Made by a program: the position numbers and the translations under genes. Of a stretch of 64,000 bases of DNA, positions 19,786 through 29,630 are shown in pieces. The notes beneath the pieces are model-generated. The model saw only the letters and a list, made by a program, of their open reading frames with translations, made no database searches and was not told where the DNA came from. The stretch lies in NCBI GenBank assembly GCA_034770075.1, contig CM068388.1, positions 65,892,889 to 65,956,888 of the forward strand, written 5' to 3'. Each line of letters begins with the position of its first letter. Within the stretch, counting starts at the first letter, position 1. The stretch comes from Aralia elata (taxonomy: Eukaryota; Streptophyta; Magnoliopsida; Apiales; Araliaceae).

Positions 19786-21351
19786 CTACAAATCTGAAAC
19801 TAGCCGAAGCAGGATGGACAGGGTGGTGGATAGATCTGAAGCATCAGCATCTCCTGCAATCTGCTGCCCCATCATATCAATACGATCCAGTAAAGCAGTA
19901 GCTCGGCTGACAGTCCCAAAATGAGCATCTACCACTGCCCTGGTCTGAAATACAATGGCCTCTCTATCGGCAATGGCAGTATCTCTAGCCCGAATGGCTT
20001 CATCTCTCTCGGCAAGGGCGGCATCCCTCTCGGCTTCAGTAGTAATCAGGGCCAGGAGGAGTCGGGAATCCTCAGCGACCCGACTCGGGGCAGAATCGGC
20101 TGAAATGGAACGGTCTGCGGTATCTTCTGTGAAAATCACCCCAGAGTCATCAAAGGCCCCCGTCCGACTCAGACTAGCCGAATCCAGGTCTCCACGCAAC
20201 CACTGTACGTAGGCAAATGTCTGGATGTGACAGCTCGCACTATATTCGGCAAAGATCCTGCGACCCCAGAGCTCGTATACCGGCAATAGATCCCTCTCTG
20301 TACAGGATGATATAAGGAATCGGTATGCGGCTGCACCCGCAAAGGGGTGTAAATCCTGTGTCTGATCAAACTGCCCCATAACCGCCAGGGGATGATAGGT
20401 CGTCACGCCCCTTAACCCAGCAATGGGAATGAAATCCATGCCAGGCACATGAGTCAAGAAGCTCATGAAGGAGCAATAGCCCGAGTAAACCAATAGATGA
20501 AAGGGGTCCTCAATGATAGACAAAAATAATGTCCAGGAGGCCACATCAGTGCAACGCGCAGGACGAAGCGAAAACTGCGTGGTTATGTCATGGCTGAAGC
20601 AAAACCCTTGGCGACGGAAATGGCCGATGGGACTAAGATGACTCATGAACCACATGTACAATAAGGTCGAACTCCCTCTGAAGAATCTCCCTCGGAAGGA
20701 CTGGCAGTATGTGGCCGACATATAGGTATCCGCCAATATCATGGGGAGAATGGTGTGATCCTCCTGAAGGGCCCGAACGGCCGCAACAATCCGCATGTCC
20801 AAATGATCGGATCCTGCAGGCAAATACAAAACTGAGATGACACAGGCCATCAGAACGCCCACTCTCAAGGCATCCCAGCGCTCCTCGGACACGGAAAAAT
20901 CACCGAGGAAAAGACGGAAACTGTCAGGTGAGCCGAATCGGTCAATCAAGAATTGAAGAGGAACCATATGGTCTGATGTGGTTACCAGTAATAAGACAGC
21001 CCTCCGCAAACCGGTGAAAGTCAAGAATTGACGGCGCATGGAACCAACAGTAACCCTAGCACAGGGACCATCCAAGGGCAAGCCGGTGAAGCGAGCATAC
21101 TCCTCAAGGGTGGGGGTCAGCTCTACTGTCCCAAACCTAAACACCTGACGGGCAGGGGCCCAATGGCTCAGAAGACCATCCACAAAGCCCGCTGGCACCT
21201 GGAAGGTTAATAAGGACCAAGAATGTCCCAAAAGACCATCTGCGATAATCCTGTCTGCCGGCAGTAAACTGTCCAACCAGCGGAAGAGGCTGCCGACCAA
21301 CCCTGTGGGAGGAATGGAATCCAAACGAGTCACGACATCCGAGGACGACAT
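19786..21351 (-). CDS. Antisense gene 1: plant-specific globular protein with C-terminal coiled coil
   Basis: 521 residues, intact, on the strand opposite to gag-pol. The N-terminal ~350 residues contain FRFGTVELTPTLEEYARFTGLP and GSMRRQFLTFTGL, a pattern of the plant-specific proteins annotated as DUF7745 or plant-mobile-domain-like; I am fairly but not fully sure of the family. Residues ~430-520 are a heptad-like coiled coil rich in ERDAAL/ARDTAI/ADREAI repeats. ATG 21351 is chosen; the upstream TTG at 21369 is not needed. The bases before it, TATTTTTTCAG|ATG, are a perfect splice acceptor, so a 5' leader intron is likely. A decayed homologue lies antisense in element B (45786-47431). Function unknown; other retroelements of this lineage also carry antisense ORFs. 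Confidence 0.75.
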   Translation of the reverse strand: MSSSDVVTRLDSIPPTGLVGSLFRWLDSLLPADRIIADGLLGHSWSLLTFQVPAGFVDGLLSHWAPARQVFRFGTVELTPTLEEYARFTGLPLDGPCARVTVGSMRRQFLTFTGLRRAVLLLVTTSDHMVPLQFLIDRFGSPDSFRLFLGDFSVSEERWDALRVGVLMACVISVLYLPAGSDHLDMRIVAAVRALQEDHTILPMILADTYMSATYCQSFRGRFFRGSSTLLYMWFMSHLSPIGHFRRQGFCFSHDITTQFSLRPARCTDVASWTLFLSIIEDPFHLLVYSGYCSFMSFLTHVPGMDFIPIAGLRGVTTYHPLAVMGQFDQTQDLHPFAGAAAYRFLISSCTERDLLPVYELWGRRIFAEYSASCHIQTFAYVQWLRGDLDSASLSRTGAFDDSGVIFTEDTADRSISADSAPSRVAEDSRLLLALITTEAERDAALAERDEAIRARDTAIADREAIVFQTRAVVDAHFGTVSRATALLDRIDMMGQQIAGDADASDLSTTLSILLRLVSDL

Positions 21352-21560
21352 CTGAAAAAATAGTATCAAAAAGACTGTACAGGGGTCATTCTCTATCCAT
21401 AAATAAAAGCATGCATCATACAGTTAATAATAAAGCAGGTGAATTCCATAGAGATGAAAAAGAACTGTGCGTAAATAAATAAATGAGTTCAGTACATAGT
21501 GCATAAATGAAAAAGAAATCTAAGCAGGTGCCGATACAAAAGGCCCTATCCTATCCTGGT

Positions 21561-23536
21561 CTAAATAAAATCAGTATCATCTATGAAAGCAGGATCCTCG
21601 AACTGATCCCCTGGAGTCGTCGAGCTCGGAGGACCAAAGTTCATATCAGGGATGTAGGGATGCGCTGTGGCGTCAGATGAACTCGGGCCTGCATCATAAC
21701 CTGCACCGTCAGGATCGTAGGTGTAAGCCTCCTCCGGGGCCCGGCCCAATCCTCGAATAAACAGCGACAACTGATCTACCTGACGGGTCAATGAGGCGAT
21801 CTGCTCAGCGTGGGTAGGGGTCCGAACACAGGCAGCCCAATCGGTCATCGTCACCGAGCCTGGAACCATGTCTCCAAGGAAGAAAGTGGCCCGAGTCTGA
21901 GGACCGATGGTACGGGGCACCCACCATGTACGGAATGCATCACTCGTAGTGGGACCCGTGGAAAGCATCCGACCGTCCTCCCCGGCGAGCATGATCTCCG
22001 AGGGCTGAGAATCCAGCGGCCAGAAAGTAGTGAAAGAAAGGGAGTGCGGGATGCGGATCTCTCCAGTGACGCATCTGAATGCGCGCTCTCCCAGATACAT
22101 CACCCAGCCTCCAACACTCTGCAAAGTGAGGCGACGGGTGGAAAGCTCGAACTCCGGGCCGGAAGGATGCCCGTCAGCAAACCCCACAGTCAGATGCTCG
22201 GAGAGGTAGGGAATCCAGACGACGTCGGCAGCCGTGATCAACTCCAGCTGAATACGACAATGTGCAAAGCTGCCCGACACGGGGACCTCCTCCAGAGTGC
22301 TGTGATGCCATCGCCGACCCCGAGGATAAGTGCCCGGGCCCAGAGTAGTGATAGGCCTCAGACATGGAAGCCGCTCATAAGCCCAGAACTGTGAATAGAA
22401 GCAAGGCAAGGCATGAGTCACTATCAAATACAGAAAAGAGATGAAAGGAAAAGAAATACAGTAAGAGAGAGGAGGAGGGGACTCACCAACAGAAAGTGGT
22501 AGAAACCGAGCCAGGCATCAGTCTGTCCCTCCGAGCGTAGGCGCATGCCGTGGAGGAAATAGGCAAAGGTGAATGACCCCCAGTCATAATCACCGATGCG
22601 GTCCACATCTCTGACCGCTCCTACGACGCTGAAATGAATAGTGGAGGAGTTGTTCCCCAGAAAACAACCCCTCATGATGGTCAGGAACAGGCGTCGTAGC
22701 AGAATGTCCCTGGTGCCCTGATCTGCTGGAATAGGCAGCGCATAGAGACCCCCGACTGCATCGACTGCCAAGGCACCAGATCGAATGCTACGGGCCTTAA
22801 AGACCCGGTCCTCAGCAGCGAAGCCCAGCAAAGCTCGAACCTCCACAGGAGTGATATCCAGATCCAAGGGGACGCGGGACCCGGTAAACTCAATGCCAGT
22901 AATGTACCTCCAGTCCCATGGGGTCAGCACGACCTCGCAGTCGAGGAGATGAAGAGACTGCGTCTGGTGGAAACCATCGCTCGGATAAAGCCCTCATGTA
23001 ACCCCAGGGGCACTGGCGGGGGATGATAGTGAAGAAATGTCGGAAGCCCCAAGAGTCCACCATCGCCCGATAATCACCGTGCAGGGCCGCGTAAAGGGAA
23101 TAGATGTTGAACCAGTTACCCCTCGGCTGGGTAAACTCGGGTACCTGGGGCAATCACCAAGGGGTCAATCCGGATAAAGGGAGAATGGAGAAATTGAGAA
23201 TGAAATCAGAATAGAGCTGAAATATACCTCGTTAGCCACGAGAGATGCCGAGAGGGGGTGACGACTGAGATCCCGACCCAAAAGATCGGGTATCTGCACA
23301 GAGGCGCCAGAAGGAGCCTGATGAGTAGATGGAGCCGGAGTGCTGAAGGATGGCCCCTCTGCCGCGACCTCCGGAGGAACAGCCTCCTCAACGTCCGGAG
23401 GACCAGGACGAATAACAGCCTCCGTCAAACGACGAGCCTGACGGGTCCGAGGAGGAACAGGAGTGGGTGCAGCCCTACGACGGCGAACACCCGAAGTCCG
23501 AGAGGCGGAGGAGCTACTGGGCGCATCACGATCCAT
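21561..23536 (-). pseudogene. Antisense gene 2: plant mobile domain (PMD) protein, frameshifted
   Basis: Three exons on the minus strand: 23536-23228 (309 nt), 23144-22487 (658 nt) and 22388-21561 (828 nt), with donors GAG|GTATAT and TTG|GTGAGT and acceptors CCCCAG|GTACCC and TTCACAG|TTCTGG. The protein has a Ser/Pro/Arg-rich N-terminus and then PMD-like signatures: W..IYSLYAALHGDY, ERW, TPWDWRYITGI and FWAYERLPCLRP. Exon 2 is one base too long: an extra T in TTT at 22971-22973 breaks the frame, and the downstream PMD part continues in another frame. Without that base the exons total 598 codons. PMD proteins in plants are linked to gene and transposon silencing and are also found inside transposons. 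It may be a pseudogene, or the extra base may be a sequencing error. Confidence 0.75.
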
Positions 23537-23538
23537 AG

Positions 23539-23644
23539 CTGGAATAGAACGGGCGAGAAAGAAGGTAAGTTTCCTTTTAAAATTATGTAATGAACATTTC
23601 TAAATTTCTAGCCTCATCATATGATTAATGCAACATGATGCATG

Positions 23645-23722
<78 letters not shown>

Positions 23723-24044
23723 GGCAGAGTTCCGTTTGTAAATTGAACATCCCAGGCATAAGCCAAACATGTTTTCCATCAATCAAAGCCTCAAACAGAT
23801 TTAAATTGCATTCATATATGTAATTACAGCATGTAATGCCTGATTTTATTGCAGAAAAGGAATAACAATATGTGGGACCGCCTCATGAACATAAAATAGG
23901 ACTCACATAGGTGATACATAGCATGTATATATGATGGTACATTACATAGCATTGTAAAGCATACATTTTATCTCTAAACATGCAAATAGTCAAATGTATA
24001 GCAAAACATTGACGAAATTGAAAAGTGACCGGTCAAAGTGTTAC
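23539..24044 (-). other. Putative 5'-leader intron of the antisense genes
   Basis: Donor CTACAG|GTAACA (GT at 24043-24044) and acceptor TTCTATTCCAG (AG at 23539-23540), two bases before the antisense gene 2 ATG. It contains a T73 run on this strand. Gene 1 has its own acceptor right before its ATG, so the same donor could serve both genes. Confidence 0.5.
23648..23720 (+). repeat. Poly(A) run of 73 bases
   Basis: An uninterrupted A73 on the plus strand inside the putative leader intron of the antisense genes. Its true length is likely to be unstable in sequencing. No coding meaning. Confidence 0.95.
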
Positions 24045-24187
24045 CTGTAGCGTGTAGATCAATCCTACCGGAACAGTTTTTGCAGGAAAGTTGAAAAAAT
24101 CGACAAAAAGCCTTTGCGAACAAGAAAAATCGAGAGAATCTCTTTGAATTACAAGTTGAAAGTGACAGATCTGGAGGAGCCGCGTTG

Positions 24188-24270
24188 GATTTAAGGCCCG
24201 ATCATGGCCGCAGATGTATCTGCGGCTGGCCGCAGATCCATCTGCGGCTGGCCGCAGATCCATCTGCGGC
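24188..24270 (-). promoter_or_regulatory. Inverted copy of the LTR palindrome-TATA module
   Basis: Three palindromes GCCGCAGAT-NN-ATCTGCGGC start at 24207, 24229 and 24251, exactly 22 bp apart as in the LTR. On the minus strand they are followed after ~12 bp by CCTTAAATCC (24188-24197), TATA-like. The block points toward the antisense genes, about 670 bp upstream of the gene 2 ATG and 150 bp upstream of a good splice donor. I infer an antisense promoter. Confidence 0.55.
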
Positions 24271-24340
24271 TGGCCCTGGTGGGTCCCACCTTGCTCCCTT
24301 GCAACCATTTGACGTGTTGAAGTGAAAAGTTTACGAGATG

Positions 24341-25075
24341 GGTGACCGGCGACGATACCCGGCCCCGACATGACGATCGACCGGCGACGATAACCGGCGA
24401 TCACGAGATGGATGACCGGCGACGATAACCGGCTTCGACAAGATAACCAACCGGCGACGATAACCGGGGGTTACGCGATGGGTGACCGGCGACGATACCC
24501 GGCCCCGACATGACGATCGACCGGCGACGATAACCGGCGATCACGAGATGGATGACCGGCGACGATAACCGGCTCCGACAAGACAACCGACCGGCGACGA
24601 TAACCGGAGGTTACGAGATGGGTGACCGGCGACGATACCCGGCCCCGACATGACGATCGACCGGCGACGATAACCGGCGATCACGAGATGGATGACCGGC
24701 GACGATAACCGGCTCCGACAAGATAACCAACCGGCGACGATAACCGGGGGTTACGCGATGGGTGACCGGCGACGATACCCGGCCCCGACATGACGATCGA
24801 CCGGCGACGATAACCGGCGATCACGAGATGGATGACCGGCGACGATAACCGGCTCCGACAAGATAACCAACCGGCGACGATAACCGGGGGTTACGAGATG
24901 GGTGACCGGCGACGATACCCGGCCCCGACATGACGATCGACCGGCGACGATAACCGGCGATCACGAGATGGATGTCCGGCGACGATAACCGGCTCCGACA
25001 GATAAGCAACCGGCGACGATAACCGGGGGTTACGAGATGGGTGACCGGCGACGATACCGGCCCCGAACGAGACGA
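24341..25075 (+). repeat. 35-bp tandem array with 140-bp higher-order period
   Basis: Units start ACCGGCGACGATA(A/C)CCGG and are 35 bp long. Four variants in fixed order make a 140-bp unit: GGTGACCGGC recurs at 24341, 24481, 24621, 24761, 24901 and 25040. About 5.3 higher-order copies. Apparent open frames here are repeat artefacts. Element B has a homologous 35-bp array at 44211-45590. Confidence 0.95.
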
Positions 25076-25307
25076 TAGATTGAGAGAGTGAACCCTACGA
25101 CTAACAAACACGGTCAAGGGGTTGATACATTGACACTCTTACGAATGTCTTGCATGCATTGCATCTTATGTTGCATCATAAGCTATATGTGTGTTGCATC
25201 ATGTATGTACTGTCATTCTTATGCACTGTCATTCATACATCGAGTGTCTACTCTTTATCCTGTTCATTTTCATTTATCATTTCATAAACATGATAAAGAG
25301 GGGCAGC

Positions 25308-27424
25308 TGTAGACACCCAAATTTTGCGTTTCCTTCTACTAACCGTGACAGGAGGGCGAAATCGTCAATTGAACCAGCTTGCGGGAGCAAAGGAGCGGGC
25401 ACAAGGGCGAGCGCCCGGTCCCGCCGCAATGATTTGGGCAGCCCAAGTCGACGTGACAGCATGACCGTCCGAGGCAGGCATTTCCGAATGAGGTGGCACG
25501 TCTCCCGGAAGTTCCCGGACTGCGGAATACGAGCCTGTCAGCGAAAACCGACGTTGCGGTACGAAAATCGAGGCGTGACACGAAAATCGAGAAAATCAAG
25601 CCCGCCAGCCGCGGATAGATCTGCGGCCAAGTGAGTGCGCCAGCACGAAAACCGGGAAATCGGCACTCAGCAGCTGAGTGCGATGGGAGGCGTGCCAGCT
25701 GGCCAGCCGCAGATCTATCTGCGGCCAGCCGCAGATAGATCTGCGGCTGGCTCTGGCCAGCCTATTTAAGGCAGCTTCGGCAGCATACAGGGGGTTCAGC
25801 AGTTTTGAAGAAGAAGAATTTCTGCAGCAGCAAAAAAATACGGAAATAGAGAGAAAATAGCTAGATTTTGCAACAAAATAAGGAGAAAGAAGAGAAAAAA
25901 AGAGTGGAATTAATTCTTTTGAGTTTGATTGTATCAAATACATCATTTATCCTATTCAAATACACAAGTTCACATCCATTTGAGATCAATTGCAAGGTGA
26001 AAATTTCTATTTGTTCTAGCAATTCATGTCCTATTGATTTGGGTAAATTAGATATAATTTTCATGTATCTTATTGAACAATGAATTAGGGATTATTTGCG
26101 AGGGTTCCATTGGAACAAAATTCTTCTTAATAACCCGATGATATTCATGTTTTGATTTCTTGTTTGTTGTATAAGAGATGTATTGGTTGTGGTTCCTTTA
26201 ATTTGCTATTTAGGATGTCGTGATATTGTTAGAATTTCCGCGTTGGTTATTTATTGTAATGTTTGATTTGTGAGTATGTAATAATCGTGGTTGTGAGCCT
26301 AGGAAAACGACCCCGTGGTCCAAATCCGATGATGGACATGTCTTGATGTATATAGCGGGTAGGATGTAGCCTCCTTGTAACGTGTAACCGTCGGGCCTTA
26401 AAACGACGCCAAAGCGAGAATCGGATTTAAGGCCCCATATTAGTGGAACTTGTGATTGTAGGCGTTTGGGATTATTTTGATGGCTTACATGCCCATGAAT
26501 AGCCCCAACGCATTTTAATGCTTGATTTGATTTACGACACGAAATTGATTTCAAAGCTAAATGATAAGATTTTCATAAAATCAATCAAAGTAGGATATTA
26601 GAATCACGAGGTTAAAATTTGAGAAACGTTAATGAATGTCGATTCCTATATAACGAGAAAGCTAAAGAAAAAAAAATCGTTTTCCAAAACAACACACGAA
26701 ATGATTTTATAAATAATTGACGTTTTATTAAACCTTTGTGCATAGGGTGAAAGAGATCCTAGAAATTGCCCATCATTTTATGAAAGCAACGTATAGATCT
26801 CGATTCCTATTTTGACGAAGGTTTAAAACTCTTGTTTTTTTTGTTAAAACGACACTTAATGAAAATCCCATAGTTTTGGACAACTAAAATCAAACCTTTC
26901 TCATAAAGAATAAAGCTTTCTCGGGTACATCGAAAAGACATTCCGAAGCGTACTCAAATTAAAACACGATTTTCCCTAAAATCCAAATGACTCTTTCATA
27001 CAAACTCACCATAACATTCACATAGACACACACCCACACACAAGCGCGCGCACACACACATTTCATGAATTAAAGGATAGGAAAGCATCAAGATTGCGGT
27101 AACCGTGTTTCACGGAAGTCGAGGGGTGCCTAACACCTTCCCCTCACTTAAGCAAGCCCCCGAACTCTATGAATCTCGATTCGCAGACCAATTAATTCGG
27201 AGTCACACATGAGCCAGCGATTTATAAAAAAACGAAAACTCGGATGAGTTGGTACATCCATTTCAAATATACCAACTGGCGACTCTGGTTAATTGGCTCA
27301 TCATAAAAACGATCTTTCAAAACCCCGTCGACCTCAATGCCGACCTTTTCCAAACGTCATCTAAACCAAAAGGCTAAAATTGGAAGAGACCAAAAAGAGG
27401 AGAAGCGAAAACCCGGCGTCGACA
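25308..27424 (+). repeat. Element A 3' LTR (2117 bp)
   Basis: Near-identical to 9551-11666. It is preceded by the polypurine tract AAAGAGGGGCAGC (25295-25307). It ends GGCGTCGACA, followed by target duplication GATAT. Confidence 0.95.
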
Positions 27425-28320
27425 GATATACAATAGTTGTTCGTTGTATATCGACATTGATGTTCTACATTCTTAACTCTTATTGTTTAAGTTCGTTGTC
27501 GTTGATTTAAACACTTGTAGGCTAGTGAACACATTGTGATTTAACTAGTCCACAGTTGGTGTATGTTCTAATTTTTTTTTAAAAAAATCCATTGTTAACC
27601 AAACCAAACTTACTTTGGTGCGGACTTGAATATCAAAGCTGAGATGAACAACCCTAGTTTAGGAGATCAAATACACAATAACGCTGAATGGTTGTGCACA
27701 ATACATTGTACAACGGGATGATCACCCTGAGTACGAGATGGTTAATCCAGTTATAGTTTATTAAACTGTTAAAGGTTACGACAAACTTACCTATTAACCT
27801 AGGACATGGTTCGTGGTCTTGCGACCCTTAGTATATCTTGATGTTCTATTTCATCCTATTGAGTTTTCAGATGTTTCCATTCTTGATTATTATCAATAGA
27901 GAAATTACACCATACAGATAAGTATATTGTTGAAAATGTTCATTATTATCTTGGTGGGCATTTGTTTTGCTCACCCTTGCACACTAAACTCTTGCAGCTA
28001 AAGCTGAGAGGATGGATGGGCCGTCTACTAGCAAAGAAAAAGGGAAAATGATCAAGTGACGATGATTTGCTATTATATGAAGACTTGTCTACTTTTATTT
28101 ATGTGGTTGCGTAATTAAGACTTATTAGTTATTTATGTTTCCGCATTTTAAAGATGTAATAAAGGTTAGAAAACCTGTGACTTATTTTGAAAAGTTATGT
28201 AACCCTTTTATGGGAGATGTTTTTATTATTCGGTTTGCTTTACTTAAATCCTTTTGTTTATGGTTAGATAGTTGTTATGTATGGATAGTGGTTTGAGGTA
28301 ACCCAGATTTAGGGGTGTCA
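27425..28320 (+). repeat. Element G 5' LTR, second part
   Basis: Resumes with GATATACAATAGTTG, matching 39014 onward in the 3' LTR, and ends AGGGGTGTCA. It contains CTTTGGTGCGGACT...GAGATGAACAACCCT, also found in solo LTR S1 (36697-36736), so the two LTRs are related. A TTGCAGCTAAAG stretch near 27993 is shared with the other LTRs of this class. Confidence 0.85.
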
Positions 28321-28325
28321 TAGGT

Positions 28326-28338
28326 TGGTATCAAAGCC
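28326..28338 (+). other. Primer-binding site of G
   Basis: TGGTATCAAAGCC, one mismatch from TGGTATCAGAGCC, the usual plant initiator tRNA-Met site. It lies 5 nt after the LTR end. Confidence 0.8.
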
Positions 28339-28535
28339 GAAGGTTTAAGAACCTTAGGTGGGAAAAACCTTAGGAATTAGCCTTTTAGGAAATCGCAAAG
28401 ATAGTGGCGATCAACTTCTAACGAGTATTAAGGAATTCATTGAAGATAAGAAAACACTCTATGTGCTTATGTGCTTAATATCCTATGAGCTCGCGAGTAG
28501 TATCGATTAAGTGATTAAAATATTTTATTGTCAGT

Positions 28536-29331
28536 ATGTCAGAGGTTGGACACACCAGTCAGTTTAGAGTCGAGGAGATCCCAGTGTTGAGAGAGAATAT
28601 CCTAGTGCCTGGAGAGAAGGAGGCCAGAGATGTATATGTTGACAGCGCACAGTTGGTGATTGTGGTAGCACCTGGGCAGAGGCTGGAGACTGTTCAGGAG
28701 GAGGAGGAAGATGAGGAGGATCCCGAGGAGCTGATGTACGAGCAAATATACGATGAAAATATAGAACTTCGGGAACAACTCAGAGTTTTGGAGGAAGTGT
28801 CAGAGGCACGTTGAGTTACTATCGAGGAGAAGGATGAAGAGATTTACGATTTAAAAGTACGTTTGGGAAATGTAGAATGGAAATTAGTTCACTCGGAGGG
28901 TCGGTCAACAGGAGCAGCTGTTGGAAGAGAATGAGAAGGTGAAGACAGAGAATGTGTTAGTGAAGGTTGAAAATAGAGAACTAAAAACTGAGAATGGTGA
29001 ACTAAAGACTGAGAACGAGCAATTGAAGATTGTGATGGAGGAGTTGAAAGAAGCTTTGAAGGAGGAAACTGCTAAGGGTATTAGGGCTGAAGACGCTCAC
29101 ATTAGGGTTTCTCAATGCTCGGATTGTGCTGAAGGAGAGGTTCACGCGAAGAAGTTCAAGATCGATGACATGGAGTATATTTTCCACACGTCGATGGATA
29201 GGGCTCAAGACCGGGTTTACTATTACCCAATTCAGTTAGAGGATCATCCGTGGTTTGTGGATCGCCGAATTATGGTTCGCATAATGGAGCAAGAACGTGA
29301 GGAGGTTGTGCGTCGAGGATTGTCTTCTTAA
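28536..29331 (+). pseudogene. Extra acidic coiled-coil ORF upstream of gag (element G)
   Basis: An ORF between the primer-binding site and gag, where Tekay/Del elements normally have none. ATG 28536 opens 92 codons with a Glu/Asp-rich stretch and ends at a TGA (about 28812-28814) that looks like a mutated CGA. Coding character continues, then shifts frame near 28890 into a second open piece (28921-29331). The second piece has a heptad-rich coiled coil with repeats of (E)NxELKTEN and a compact C-terminal region (EYIFHTSMDRAQDRVYYYP, then EDHPWFVDRRIM). One nonsense and one frameshift separate it from a single ORF of about 265 codons. I recognise no family. Confidence 0.6.
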
Positions 29332-29630
29332 GTTGTTAGGGAAATAATATTATGATAAGTGTTTTAAGCTTATGAAGTGTAAATTCCAGCTTATATAAAT
29401 AATGGGATAAGACGTTAATGATGAAATCCTGAGGTTGTCTTTTTAGGAAGATGATGTAAATAGTAAAATGCTATCTTTTGAGTTTGAGAATAAATAAATA
29501 AAAGAAGTTTATTGAAAATGATACGTGTTAAGTTTCAACTTTTGAATATTTAAGTTAAGTTTTTTTAATTAAGTCATAAGTACTTAAGAAATTTAGCAAT
29601 TGTCTAAAAAGCATTGTCTTAAACAGAATT
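29332..29630. other. AT-rich spacer before gag of G
   Basis: About 300 bp of AT-rich sequence without coding signal, ending at the degenerate gag start (ATACCGCCAAGA at 29631, expected ATG). Confidence 0.5.

Larger units (their letters stand above)
9551..27424 (+). mobile_element. Element A: full-length Tat/Ogre-type Ty3/gypsy retrotransposon
   Basis: 17,874 bp, flanked by the 5-bp target duplication GATAT (9546-9550 and 27425-27429). The uninterrupted target is visible in the 3' LTR of G at 39014-39018. Order: LTR 9551-11666, primer-binding site, leader, gag-protease, 167-bp intron, pol, hairpin, two antisense genes, antisense promoter-like block, 35-bp tandem array, polypurine tract, LTR 25308-27424. 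By eye the LTRs differ by one substitution (9927 C versus 25684 T) and one A-run length, so the insertion is very recent. Gag-pro and pol are open throughout, so it may still be mobile. Dual RNase H, an intron between protease and reverse transcriptase, an Arg-tRNA-like primer site and large size are features of the Tat/Ogre lineage. Confidence 0.93.

Noticed and set aside
23600..23782. Poly-Phe open frame
   Set aside because: Created by the A73 run.
24341..25075. CRISPR array
   Set aside because: Regular repeats, but the units are contiguous with no unique spacers, and this is plant DNA.
24033..25117. Minus-strand frames with repeated GYRRRS peptides
   Set aside because: Artefact of the 35/140-bp tandem array in element A.
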